Assembly: GCF_025909975.1 (NCBI RefSeq)
Contig: NZ_JAPCIO010000001.1
Coordinates: 186,001-250,000 of the forward strand
Source of the DNA: Flavobacterium lacisediminis
GTDB taxonomy: Bacteria > Bacteroidota > Bacteroidia > Flavobacteriales > Flavobacteriaceae
Direction: 5' to 3'
Length of the DNA: 64,000 bases
Below, piece after piece: positions 17,388-25,173 of this stretch. How positions within the stretch are numbered: the first letter of the stretch is position 1; every line of letters starts with the position of its first letter. Under the pieces are notes generated by a model, which was given only the letters and a program-made list of their open reading frames with translations, did not search any database and was not told the origin of the DNA. The position numbers were made by a program, and so were the translations under genes.

Positions 17388-18827
17388 ATGAAAAAACTTG
17401 TATTATTTCTAATTTTATTTTTAAATGGTATCTCTTATTCTCAAGAACTAGTTAAAAGTATTAACCTAGAAATTGATAATAAAACCGACTACTTTCATAC
17501 AATAGACGAACAAAACAATAAAATAGCATTCTTTTTGGTGAACAAAACAGATGTTGAATCACTATTATTTGATGAAAACATAAACCAAGAAGTACGTTTG
17601 AAAACCGCGAAACCTGATAAAAAATTCAAAAGTATAATCGGTAATGGATTTGAAGATGGCAACGCAGTGCTTTATTGGCAAAATTCAAAAGAAAATGAAG
17701 TAATGGTTCAAACATTTAACTTCAGAAATAATAATGTTTCAAGTAAAATATTAGAATTAGAGATAAGCGAAGAGGAAGAAATCATAAAGAAAATTATCAT
17801 TAACAATACATTTCACATTATTACCATTAACAAACGAAGTAGTATTTTAAATTTTCATTCCATAAAAAATCAAACATTAGAGAAAAAAATTATCGATTTA
17901 TCAGACAAAAAATTCATTAATAAAGAAAATCGATTTTCAACACTTTGGCCAATACTTTATGAAGGTTTTGCATTTGAGAAAGAATTAACATTTCAAAACA
18001 TTACAAATGAAACACCACCTTCGTTGGTAATAAGTTCTAATAAGAGAAAATCTTATGTAAAAGAAGATAAATTAATACTGACATTAGACAATAATAAAGG
18101 TTTTACACAAATAATCTCTATCGACTTAAAACAATATACTGCAACAGTTTCATCATTAAGTCAGCCTTACATAAAACAAAATGATTTTCTTTCCGTAGAT
18201 TCAAACTCATTTATAGTTGATAATTTTATTATCCAAATGAAATCAAATCCAAACTACATGATTGTTGAAGTTAAAGATTTTGAAGGAAAACTGATAAAAC
18301 AATTTGAAATCAATGATGAAAAAGATTTTGAATTCAAAAATTCAGATATCATTCAAGAAAATGGTAGTGTAAAAAACACAAGAGTATTAGGTACAACAAA
18401 CCAACTTTTAAGAAAAATAAATAAATTTTATCCTTCTTTAAGTTGTTACTCTTCAAACAATAAATTGTATTTCACAATTGGAGGAGTTTCATTAGATGAA
18501 ACAACAAATCCATACAACAGTTTTGGTGGTATTATAGGTGGTGCAACAGGAAGTATTATCGAAAGCATAATAATTGCTAGTTTCTCTAATAACAATTTAA
18601 ATTCTTACAGAAATAGAAAGGTTATTTATATAAATTCTGTTTTTGATAAAAACTTTAATCACATTTCCGGAGAAATAGAAAAATTACCATTTGATAAATT
18701 AAGAGCATTTGCCGAAGAAAAAAAGAAACTGGAAAGACCAACTGTTTTTAAATTTAAATCTGATTTGTTTTTTGGTGCTTATGATTCAGAAAATAAAAGT
18801 TATTCTTTTTTTAAATTTAAAAGCTAA
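17388..18827 (+). CDS. Secreted protein of unknown function
   Basis: The 479-residue product has a signal peptide (MKKLVLFLILFLNGISYSQ) and a long Lys/Asn-rich body with no domain I recognise. One hydrophobic, Gly-rich segment near residues 385-405 (GGIIGGATGSIIESIIIASF) could insert in a membrane. No T9SS sorting domain is seen at the C-terminus. It starts 12 bp after metG and its last base overlaps the start of the HAD gene (TAATG), so it lies in one transcriptional run with both. Confidence 0.7.
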   Translation: MKKLVLFLILFLNGISYSQELVKSINLEIDNKTDYFHTIDEQNNKIAFFLVNKTDVESLLFDENINQEVRLKTAKPDKKFKSIIGNGFEDGNAVLYWQNSKENEVMVQTFNFRNNNVSSKILELEISEEEEIIKKIIINNTFHIITINKRSSILNFHSIKNQTLEKKIIDLSDKKFINKENRFSTLWPILYEGFAFEKELTFQNITNETPPSLVISSNKRKSYVKEDKLILTLDNNKGFTQIISIDLKQYTATVSSLSQPYIKQNDFLSVDSNSFIVDNFIIQMKSNPNYMIVEVKDFEGKLIKQFEINDEKDFEFKNSDIIQENGSVKNTRVLGTTNQLLRKINKFYPSLSCYSSNNKLYFTIGGVSLDETTNPYNSFGGIIGGATGSIIESIIIASFSNNNLNSYRNRKVIYINSVFDKNFNHISGEIEKLPFDKLRAFAEEKKKLERPTVFKFKSDLFFGAYDSENKSYSFFKFKS

Positions 18828-19513
18828 TGAACCCAAAAATAATCGCTTTCGACGCAGACGACACTTTATGGCACAACGAACCTTATTTCGATGAGGCGCA
18901 AGAACGCTTTTGTGTTTTGTTTCAAGATTATGCATCAAGTCAGGAAATTTTGGGATTGATATTGAATCATCAAGTGAAAAATTTGCCTTTGTATGGTTTC
19001 GGAATTAAAGCGTTTACATTGTCAATGATTGAAACTGCTTTGCAATTGACCAATCATAAAATTTCGGGAAAAGGAATTGAGCAAATTTTAGCTATTGGGA
19101 AAGATTTACTTCAAAAACCAGTCGAATTATTACCTAATGTTACCGAAGTTTTAGAACAACTAAAAGGAAGTTATAAATTAATTGTAGCCACAAAAGGCGA
19201 TCTAAAAGACCAACACCGTAAATTGCACGATTCAGGAATTGGCGCTTATTTTCATCATATTGAAGTCATGAGCGACAAAGCAGAATTGGATTACGAAAAA
19301 ATGTTAGGTCGTTTAGATTGTAAAGCTGAAGATTTTCTAATGATTGGAAATTCATTAAAATCGGATGTTTTACCTGTTCTAAACATTGGCGGACATGCCA
19401 TTCACATTCCGTATCACACGACTTGGGAATACGAAAAAATTGATTTTGAAATTGAACACGATAATTTCAAATCGTTTACCGATATTACTGAGATTTTACC
19501 CTTACTAAAATGA
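18827..19513 (+). CDS. HAD family hydrolase
   Basis: The 228-residue protein has HAD motif I as DADDTLW (nucleophile Asp9, general acid Asp11), motif II as VATKGD, and the late acidic motif MIGNSLKSD. A helical cap lies between motifs I and II. Such enzymes dephosphorylate small phosphoesters; the substrate is not evident. It overlaps the preceding stop by 1 nt and the next gene's start by 4 nt, which indicates coupled translation. Confidence 0.9.
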   Translation: MNPKIIAFDADDTLWHNEPYFDEAQERFCVLFQDYASSQEILGLILNHQVKNLPLYGFGIKAFTLSMIETALQLTNHKISGKGIEQILAIGKDLLQKPVELLPNVTEVLEQLKGSYKLIVATKGDLKDQHRKLHDSGIGAYFHHIEVMSDKAELDYEKMLGRLDCKAEDFLMIGNSLKSDVLPVLNIGGHAIHIPYHTTWEYEKIDFEIEHDNFKSFTDITEILPLLK

Positions 19514-20133
19514 AGCAAAAAATAGACTTATCCACTTGGAACCGAAAAGAACACTTTGAATTTTTCTGTACTTTCGAAGAACCATTCTTTGGCATTACAA
19601 CAACAATTGATATGACTATTGCTTATGAAAAGGCGAAAGCCATGCAAATTCCGTTTTTTGTTTACTATTTACACAAAACTATTGCTGCCGTAAACAGAGT
19701 AGAAAATTTCAGATATCGAATTGAAGGAAATGATGTGGTGCTTTATGACGAAATTGACGCTTCTTCAACAATCATGCGCGAAGACAAAACGTTTGGATTC
19801 TCTTTTATGAAATATCATTCCGATATTCACGAATTTACTGAAATTGTACAAACTGAAATTGAGAGAATTCAAATAACACCGGGACTTTTTACAAGAGAAT
19901 TCCCTGATAATATTATTCATTTTTCTGCTGTTCCTTGGATTAACTTTACAGGTTTGACGCATTCTAGAAGTTATACGTTACCAGATAGTTGTCCAAAAGT
20001 TTCTTATGGAAAGTTAATGACCGAAAATGGTAAAAAAACTATGGCAATGACGGTTTTAGCACATCATGGTTTGGTTGATGGCTATCACATGGGATTATTT
20101 GTTGAAGAATTACAAAACTTAATGGATTCTTAA
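19510..20133 (+). CDS. Chloramphenicol acetyltransferase-like protein (CatA family)
   Basis: The 207-residue protein has the trimeric CAT fold hallmarks, including the catalytic HHxxxDG as HHGLVDG at residues 185-191 and the start KIDLSTWNRKEHFEFF typical of the family. Length is close to the classical ~215-residue enzymes. In Flavobacteria such genes are chromosomal and the physiological acyl acceptor is unknown, so resistance should not be assumed. Its 3' end overlaps by 4 bp the 3' end of the opposite-strand gene. Confidence 0.88.
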   Translation: MKQKIDLSTWNRKEHFEFFCTFEEPFFGITTTIDMTIAYEKAKAMQIPFFVYYLHKTIAAVNRVENFRYRIEGNDVVLYDEIDASSTIMREDKTFGFSFMKYHSDIHEFTEIVQTEIERIQITPGLFTREFPDNIIHFSAVPWINFTGLTHSRSYTLPDSCPKVSYGKLMTENGKKTMAMTVLAHHGLVDGYHMGLFVEELQNLMDS

Positions 20134-20576
20134 TTTATATAAGTCCAATTCACACCATCACTTATTACAATAACCGTTCTCAAATTTCCTTCGTACATAT
20201 ATAAATTTGAACTTCCTGTAGTAGAATTTTTAGGAAAAAACATACCAGATGTTGTTGTTAACTGAGCTGTTACAGAATTTTGAATATTTCTAACAAAATA
20301 CACACGACCTGGCACTAAAGTAGGATCTGGTAGTTGAAATTTATCATCTGTTGCTAATGGTCGAACCGAAATATAAACACCATCATTAATTAGTGAAGCC
20401 GAACCACCGCCTCCAGAATTCGTTCCGTTTAACGTTACCGTTTTTACTGATAAATTTCCATTAATGTCCAACGTGCTTAAAGGATTTGTTGTATTTATTC
20501 CTACTTGTGAAAAACTCAGGCTTGAAAACAACAAAAAAGCTAAAAAAATTATAGAATAATATATTTTTGACTTCAT
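20130..20576 (-). CDS. Secreted protein with VGINTTNP-type N-terminal motif
   Basis: Starting from the ATG at 20576 (an upstream TTG would only add three residues) gives 148 residues with a signal peptide ending near SFSQ. Immediately after it comes VGINTTNPLSTLDINGNL, the same kind of motif that opens the six secreted proteins at 52.3-57.2 kb. A Gly-rich linker and a small beta-rich C-terminal domain follow. This motif often precedes fibre-like or sugar-binding domains in Bacteroidota. Function is unknown. Confidence 0.7.
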   Translation of the reverse strand: MKSKIYYSIIFLAFLLFSSLSFSQVGINTTNPLSTLDINGNLSVKTVTLNGTNSGGGGSASLINDGVYISVRPLATDDKFQLPDPTLVPGRVYFVRNIQNSVTAQLTTTSGMFFPKNSTTGSSNLYMYEGNLRTVIVISDGVNWTYIN

Positions 20577-20681
20577 AATTATCAATTTGATAAAATAAAA
20601 TTATCTTTTTAGTAATAAATAAAAAAACGCGCACTCTTACGAAAACGTTTTAGTGTTGATAAATTGCTGATTTTGAATAAA

Positions 20682-20705
20682 AAAAGCGACCATAAGGTCG
20701 CTTTT
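20682..20705 (-). terminator. Terminator after the HRDC gene
   Basis: A perfect 10-bp stem AAAAGCGACC / GGTCGCTTTT with loop ATAA and flanking A/T runs lies just past the stop at 20710. It may also act on transcripts from the other strand. Confidence 0.8.
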
Positions 20706-20709
20706 CATC

Positions 20710-21147
20710 TTAAACCGCATTCAAAATGGCTAAAATATCTTCTCCGAATCGTTCCGATTTTTGTTTTCCGAAACCTTTAATTTGTTGCAATTCATCTAAG
20801 TTACTTGGCTTATACATGGCTAAATCGATTAATTCTGAATTGTGACAAATCATATACTTTTTCAGTTTCAAAGCTTCTGATTTTTCGTTTCTCCATTGAG
20901 TCAAATAACCATAAACTTGTTTGTCTTTCGGATTCAAATCTTCGTAAGATTTTCGTTCTAATCGTTCTGGTTTTTCTTGTTCTTCTGATTCATAATGAAC
21001 AATTACCGACCAATGTGCTTCTTCACTTTCAACAAATTGCGAACTCGATTTTTTAAACGTAACTGTATTCAAAAAAGCATTCAATTGTTGTTGATCGTAC
21101 TCCAAAAATGCGTTATCCAATCGGATTGAAAATACTTTAACTTGCAT
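20710..21147 (-). CDS. Stand-alone HRDC domain protein
   Basis: The 145-residue protein ends with an HRDC domain (residues ~70-145, including NSELIDLAMYKPSNLDELQQIKGFGKQKSERFGEDIL), the nucleic-acid-binding module normally found at the C-terminus of RecQ helicases and RNase D. There is no helicase or nuclease part. The N-terminal half (VKVFSIRLDNAFLEYDQQQLNAFL) resembles a small alpha/beta module. It lies 7 bp downstream of the ssb pair, which suggests a shared role on single-stranded or structured DNA. Confidence 0.85.
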   Translation of the reverse strand: MQVKVFSIRLDNAFLEYDQQQLNAFLNTVTFKKSSSQFVESEEAHWSVIVHYESEEQEKPERLERKSYEDLNPKDKQVYGYLTQWRNEKSEALKLKKYMICHNSELIDLAMYKPSNLDELQQIKGFGKQKSERFGEDILAILNAV

Positions 21148-21154
21148 AACATCC

Positions 21155-21478
21155 TTATTTACCGATTAACAAAATTTCGTTTGCTACAACTTCGGTAACA
21201 AAACGTTTATTTCCGTCTTTGTCGTCGTAACTTCTGTGTGTTAATTTGCCTTCGATAGCGATTTCTTTGCCTTTGGTTACAAAACGCTCGATAATATCAG
21301 CCGTTTTTCCCCAAGCGGTTACGCGGTGCCATTGCGTTTGTTCTACTTTGTCACCGTTGTCTTTGTAATACACTTCGTTTGTAGCGATGCTGATGTTTGC
21401 TAATTTTTTTCCTCCTTCTAGGTTTTTGATTTCTGGTTCTTGACCAACGTGTCCGATTAATTGTACTGAGTTTTTCAT
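21155..21478 (-). CDS. Single-stranded DNA-binding protein, copy 1
   Basis: The ATG at 21478 gives a 107-residue OB fold beginning MKNSVQLIGHVGQEPEIKNL. A longer frame upstream would add 15 residues unlike any SSB and is rejected. Key aromatic-basic segments (WHRVTAWGKTADII) are intact. The acidic C-terminal tail that replicative SSBs use to recruit partners is absent, since the protein ends right after the fold. It is about 70-75% identical by eye to copy 2 upstream, and even the leader sequence is duplicated. Confidence 0.9.
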   Translation of the reverse strand: MKNSVQLIGHVGQEPEIKNLEGGKKLANISIATNEVYYKDNGDKVEQTQWHRVTAWGKTADIIERFVTKGKEIAIEGKLTHRSYDDKDGNKRFVTEVVANEILLIGK

Positions 21479-21483
21479 GGCGT

Positions 21484-21583
21484 ATAAATATTTAATGTTT
21501 GTGTTAATTGTAATATCTCGCAAAGTCGCAGAGACGCAAAATTTGAAATTGACTTTTGAAATTGTACTTGAATTTGAACTTGA
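21484..21583. repeat. Repeat-rich spacer between the two ssb genes
   Basis: Part of this spacer (21484-21500) copies the leader of the other ssb gene. The rest includes CGCAAAGTCGCAGAGACGCAAA, a self-similar word set, and a chain of TTTGAAATTG / CTTGAATTTGAACTTGA units. No ORF is present. Confidence 0.5.
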
Positions 21584-21904
21584 TTATTTGCTTAATAAAA
21601 CCAATTCATTAGCAACAACTTCCGTTATATAACGTTTGTTTCCATCTTTGTCGTCGTAGCTTCTGTGTGTTAATTTACCTTCGATGGCTACGTGAGTTCC
21701 TTTGGTTAATAATTTTTCGATGATGTCTACTGTTTTACCCCAAGCGGAAACTCGGTGCCATTCGGTTTGTTCAACTTTTTCACCTTTGGCGTTGGTGTAA
21801 TTTTCATTCGTAGCGATAGTGAAGTTAGCTACTCTTCCAGATTCTAAGTTTTTGATTTCTGGTTCTTGACCTACATGTCCGATTAATTGTACTCTGTTTT
21901 TCAT
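21584..21904 (-). CDS. Single-stranded DNA-binding protein, copy 2
   Basis: A 106-residue OB-fold protein (MKNRVQLIGHVGQEPEIKNL ... VTEVVANELVLLSK) that lacks the usual acidic C-terminal tip. It is the upstream partner of a tandem ssb duplication; both copies keep WHRVSAWGKT-type binding residues and GKLTHRSYDDKDGNKR. Many Bacteroidota carry several short SSBs besides the main replicative one. These are likely recombination or repair accessories, given the HRDC gene that follows. Confidence 0.9.
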   Translation of the reverse strand: MKNRVQLIGHVGQEPEIKNLESGRVANFTIATNENYTNAKGEKVEQTEWHRVSAWGKTVDIIEKLLTKGTHVAIEGKLTHRSYDDKDGNKRYITEVVANELVLLSK

Positions 21905-21951
21905 GGCGTGTAAATATTTAATGTTAATAATTATGTTACTTTTTTAGTCGC

Positions 21952-21968
21952 AGTCGCAGTTTTCAGTC
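21952..21968. repeat. Left inverted repeat of the four-helix-bundle element
   Basis: AGTCGCAGTTTTCAGTC, the perfect reverse complement of 22376-22392. It is preceded by an extra AGTCGC copy. Confidence 0.8.
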
Positions 21969-21982
21969 TCAGGTATTTAATT

Positions 21983-22351
21983 TTATGATTTACAACCGAA
22001 TTTAGTTGGATTTAGGATCATGTAATTTATTATTTTACCAATTTCTTCTGACTTATTTACCAAATCAATATATTGTGACTTCAATAAATAATTACATTCT
22101 AAAGCAAAATCTAACCAAACTGAAGTTTCAGAATTTTCACCATCTGAATCTGTAAGCTTACTTATAAAATGATTAATATATCTTCTCTTTCTGTAAGCTT
22201 CTGCAATATTGGCACATACACTTCTTGATGATCTTCTAACTTGATCTGTTAATGCGTATTTTTCATCTTTTGGAAATGTCTCAGATACTTTTTTAATTTC
22301 CATAGCTAATGAAAAAGCTTTTTGATAGGCTAATAATTTTTTGAAATCCAT
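21983..22351 (-). CDS. Four helix bundle protein (S23 / 23S rRNA IVS family)
   Basis: The 122-residue all-helical protein has the S23 family signature: MDFKKLLAYQKAFSLAMEIKKVSETFPKDEKYALTDQVRRSSRSVCANIAEAYRKR. This family is encoded in intervening sequences of some 23S rRNA genes and is related to the Avd accessory proteins of diversity-generating retroelements. Here there is no rRNA and no reverse transcriptase nearby. The gene is bracketed by perfect 17-bp inverted repeats and sits between the ssb genes and an unrelated plus-strand gene, as a small solitary element would. Confidence 0.92.
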   Translation of the reverse strand: MDFKKLLAYQKAFSLAMEIKKVSETFPKDEKYALTDQVRRSSRSVCANIAEAYRKRRYINHFISKLTDSDGENSETSVWLDFALECNYLLKSQYIDLVNKSEEIGKIINYMILNPTKFGCKS

Positions 22352-22375
22352 TCTTTTTAATTTTCTGAAAACTGT

Positions 22376-22392
22376 GACTGAAAACTGCGACT
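22376..22392. repeat. Right inverted repeat of the four-helix-bundle element
   Basis: GACTGAAAACTGCGACT pairs perfectly with 21952-21968. A near-copy, CTGAAAACTGTGACT, lies just inside it (22365-22379). Confidence 0.8.
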
Positions 22393-22511
22393 AATAATTC
22401 GTTCATTTCGACAGTGCAAAGATGTGGCAAGAAAAAAACGTTATTCGGTAATTAGCTATTTAATATCGGTTGTAAATATTTGTAAGCGTTTGTAAATGGA
22501 AATTATTTTTG

Positions 22512-22519
22512 TATATTCG
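22512..22519 (+). promoter_or_regulatory. -7-like element for the 22542 gene run
   Basis: TATATTCG differs from TAnnTTTG at one base. It lies about 22 bp before the ATG at 22542 and is the only promoter-like site before the plus-strand run of seven genes that follows. Confidence 0.4.
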
Positions 22520-22541
22520 CTTTAACTATAAGACTTTACAG

Positions 22542-23039
22542 ATGAAAAAATCAATCTTCCAAAAAAGTATTTATTTTTTACTTTTTATTTGTTCGTTTAG
22601 CGCATTTGGACAAAACACTTTGAATTACAACGATGAAAAAGGTTCACCAAGAGCTACTTTACAAGATGTAAAATGGATTGTTGGTAATTGGACAGGCGAA
22701 GCTTTAGGTGGCATTTGTCAAGAAACTTGGAGCGAGCCGATTGGAAATTCGATGATGTTTAGTTTCAAATTAGTTGTTGATGGAAAAGTCGCTTTTTATG
22801 AATTGGGACACATTATTGAAAAAGAGAAAACCCTTTTATTACAACTCAAACACTTTGATGGTGAATTGAAAGGTTGGGAAAAAGCGGAAGTAAGTGAGAA
22901 TTTCAGATTAGTGAAAGTCACGCCAACCCATGTGTATTTCGATAAATTTACGTTTGAAAAAATTTCAGATAACGAAATTAATCTTTACGTAGTTTTTGAA
23001 GATAGTGGTAAAGAAATGAAGTTTAATTTTAAGAAGTAA
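22542..23039 (+). CDS. Secreted protein, DUF6265-like
   Basis: The ATG at 22542 gives 165 residues with a signal peptide ending at FGQ. The body contains the pattern LQDVKWIVGNWTGEALGGICQETWSEPIGNSMMFSFKLV, which resembles the DUF6265 family of small lipocalin-like beta proteins; I am moderately sure of this. A longer frame begins at a non-ATG codon inside the promoter area and is rejected. It heads a closely spaced run of plus-strand genes (gaps of 2-11 bp). Confidence 0.75.
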   Translation: MKKSIFQKSIYFLLFICSFSAFGQNTLNYNDEKGSPRATLQDVKWIVGNWTGEALGGICQETWSEPIGNSMMFSFKLVVDGKVAFYELGHIIEKEKTLLLQLKHFDGELKGWEKAEVSENFRLVKVTPTHVYFDKFTFEKISDNEINLYVVFEDSGKEMKFNFKK

Positions 23040-23041
23040 AG

Positions 23042-23509
23042 ATGAAATACATTATCATATTATTTCTATCTAGTTGTTTTATTTATGCTCAAAATGTGGC
23101 GGAACATTTCAAAACAAGACAATTTGAAGTTGCAATTTTTCCAGAATCGAGTAATGAAATAATGCAGCAAAATAGATTTACACCAACAAAAGAAGAAATA
23201 ATAAAAGCTGAAAATGCATTAAAATTTAAACTAAAATTCTTGAATAATCCTCTGATAAATCAATCCCGTTCTCCGATTATTCACAAGAATTTAAAAAAAT
23301 ATAAAAGACAGTACTTTGGTTATATAAATAACAAAGGCGAAAAAATTTTATATATAAATTCACTTTGGAGTAAATCTATTAAAGAACACCATTGGCATTG
23401 GTTGAATGAAATAATTTGGATTTCAGATGGCGGAAGTTATTATTGGAATATTGAATATAATTTAGAAACCAAAGAATTAGAAAACTTAAAGGTTAACGGA
23501 TACGCTTAA
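23042..23509 (+). CDS. Secreted protein, unknown function
   Basis: The 155-residue product has a signal peptide (ILFLSSCFIYAQ). Cys12 is not followed by a convincing lipobox context, so cleavage by signal peptidase I is more likely. The body is Lys/Asn-rich with a Trp/His cluster (SIKEHHWHWLNEIIWISDGGSYYWNIEYN) that could form a binding site. No family is recognised. It begins 2 bp after the preceding stop. Confidence 0.65.
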   Translation: MKYIIILFLSSCFIYAQNVAEHFKTRQFEVAIFPESSNEIMQQNRFTPTKEEIIKAENALKFKLKFLNNPLINQSRSPIIHKNLKKYKRQYFGYINNKGEKILYINSLWSKSIKEHHWHWLNEIIWISDGGSYYWNIEYNLETKELENLKVNGYA

Positions 23510-23520
23510 AAAATACTAAT

Positions 23521-23871
23521 ATGAGTAAAGCCTGTTTAGAATGTGGCGATAAAATTATAGGTCGCGAAGATAAAAAGTTTTGTTCGGATGGGTGCCGCAA
23601 TGCGTACAACAACAAAATGAACAAAGATCAGAATAATCTGATGCGAAACATAAATAACAAATTGCGTAAAAATTACCGCATTTTGTGTGAACTCAACCCA
23701 GAAGACAAAGGAAAAACCACGAAAACCAAATTACTAAGCAAAGGTTTCGATTTTGAGTTTTTTACAAGTATGTTGCAAACCAAAACTGGCAACACCTATT
23801 TCTTTTTGTACGACCAAGGCTATCGCGCTTTGGAAGATGATTTTTATATGTTGGTGAAGAAAGATAGTTGA
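23521..23871 (+). CDS. Zinc-ribbon / treble-clef domain protein
   Basis: A 116-residue cytoplasmic protein that starts with a four-cysteine metal site, CLECGDKIIGREDKKFCSDGCR (C-x2-C near residues 5-8 and C-x3-C near 21-25), as seen in small DNA-associated zinc fingers such as DUF2116. The remaining ~85 residues are basic and helical (NNLMRNINNKLRKNYRILCELNP) and end in an aromatic segment. A nucleic-acid role is plausible but inferred. Confidence 0.7.
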   Translation: MSKACLECGDKIIGREDKKFCSDGCRNAYNNKMNKDQNNLMRNINNKLRKNYRILCELNPEDKGKTTKTKLLSKGFDFEFFTSMLQTKTGNTYFFLYDQGYRALEDDFYMLVKKDS

Positions 23872-23879
23872 GAGAATAG

Positions 23880-24344
23880 ATGAAAGAAGAAAGAGAAAAA
23901 AAAACAATCATTACTTATTTAAAAGAAAATGAGGGAAAATTTATTTTCCTCCTAATTCTATTGTCTATAGTGTTTATTCTGATTTTTTCAAAGTTTAGAA
24001 AAGAGGAGTATAATTATAAAATCAAAAATTATAATGGTAAAACAATTGGTATAACTAGTAGCATTAAGAGTCATGGAAAAACTAGTGATTTGAGATATTA
24101 CTTTTACTATAAAAATCAAAGATATGTTGCTGAATCAAATGAAAATAAATTTAGTAAGAAAGACTTAAAAAAGTTTTTCAATGTAGTGTTCGATAAAAAA
24201 AATCCGGAAAACAGTCATATTTATTTAAACAAAGAAATTCAACCAGATTCAATCACTTTAACTAAAGCTGGTTTTAAATATGTTATTTACTACGATTACG
24301 ATATTCCAACAAATACCTACATAAAAAAACACAAATGGGAATAA
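23880..24344 (+). CDS. Single-pass membrane protein, unknown function
   Basis: The 154-residue product has a short charged N-terminus, one membrane helix (residues ~19-37) and a soluble C-terminal domain with the pattern GKTIGITSSIKSHGKTSDLRYYFYYKNQRY, reminiscent of small beta-barrel DUF3592-like domains. It has the same general layout as the gene at 3339-3698, though I see no clear sequence similarity. Its 3' end overlaps the SDR gene start by 10 bp. Confidence 0.6.
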   Translation: MKEEREKKTIITYLKENEGKFIFLLILLSIVFILIFSKFRKEEYNYKIKNYNGKTIGITSSIKSHGKTSDLRYYFYYKNQRYVAESNENKFSKKDLKKFFNVVFDKKNPENSHIYLNKEIQPDSITLTKAGFKYVIYYDYDIPTNTYIKKHKWE

Positions 24345-25171
24345 AAATCTCCATACTCGGTTGCGGTTGGCTAGGTTTACCCTTAGCCAAATCATTGCTT
24401 TCAAAAGGTTACGAAGTAAAAGGTTCTACGACTTCAGAAAGTAAATTGGAAGTATTGAAAAATGCTGGAATTTCGCCTTTCCAAATTCAGTTGGAAGAAC
24501 ATCAAATCATTGGAACTATTGAAGATTTTCTGAAAGAAACCGATGTTTTAGTGATTGATATACCACCAGGATTGAGAAGAGAAATTACGACTTCACAAGA
24601 AATGACATTCGTAAATAAAGTAAAAACGTTGATTCCATTTATTGAAAAATCGGGTATTCAGAAAGTTATTTTTGTGAGTTCGACTTCGGTTTATGGTGAT
24701 GGTTTTCCAATTGTTGAAATTACAGAAGAAACCCAACCAAATCCTGATACCGAAAGTGGGAAACAATTAGTAATTACTGAAACACTTTTACAATCGAATT
24801 CGCATTTTAAAACTACGGTAATTCGTTTTGGTGGTTTGCTGGGCGATGATCGTCATCCTATAAAATTTTTGGCAGGAAGAACGAATGTTCAAAATCCAGA
24901 TGCGCCAGTGAATATGATTGAAAGAGAAGATTGCATTGGAATTATTGAAGAGATACTGAAACAAGTTCAACATGACAATTGGGAATGGAATCAAACCTTC
25001 AATGCTGTCGCACCTCAGCATCCAACACGTAAAGCATATTATCACAAAAAAGCTGAAATTTTGAATTTGCCATTGCCTACCTTTGTGGAAGATTCAGAAT
25101 CGAAAGGTAAAATTATTTCCAGTAAAAAAGTGGAAACCATTTTAGGTTATTCGTTCCAAAAAGAAATTTAG
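24335..25171 (+). CDS. NAD(P)-dependent epimerase/SDR family protein
   Basis: The 278-residue extended-SDR-like protein starts with the dinucleotide-binding loop ISILGCGWLGLPLAKSL (G-x-G-x-x-G variant) and has VIFVSSTSVYGDG, which supplies the Ser-Thr-Ser...Tyr region of the active site. It resembles YeeZ-type NAD-dependent epimerases. The substrate is unknown. It overlaps the preceding gene by 10 bp and lies 2 bp before the EamA gene. Confidence 0.87.
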   Translation: MGIKISILGCGWLGLPLAKSLLSKGYEVKGSTTSESKLEVLKNAGISPFQIQLEEHQIIGTIEDFLKETDVLVIDIPPGLRREITTSQEMTFVNKVKTLIPFIEKSGIQKVIFVSSTSVYGDGFPIVEITEETQPNPDTESGKQLVITETLLQSNSHFKTTVIRFGGLLGDDRHPIKFLAGRTNVQNPDAPVNMIEREDCIGIIEEILKQVQHDNWEWNQTFNAVAPQHPTRKAYYHKKAEILNLPLPTFVEDSESKGKIISSKKVETILGYSFQKEI

Positions 25172-25173
25172 TA

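Noticed and set aside
19510..20133. Acquired chloramphenicol resistance gene
   Set aside because: No mobile element, integron or composition shift is visible; the gene is coupled to a HAD gene and looks chromosomal.
21983..22351. Diversity-generating retroelement suggested by the Avd-like fold
   Set aside because: No reverse transcriptase gene and no template/variable repeat pair are seen nearby.
21155..22392. Prophage remnant suggested by two ssb genes and a small repeat element
   Set aside because: No integrase, structural or lysis genes and no attachment-site duplication are present.
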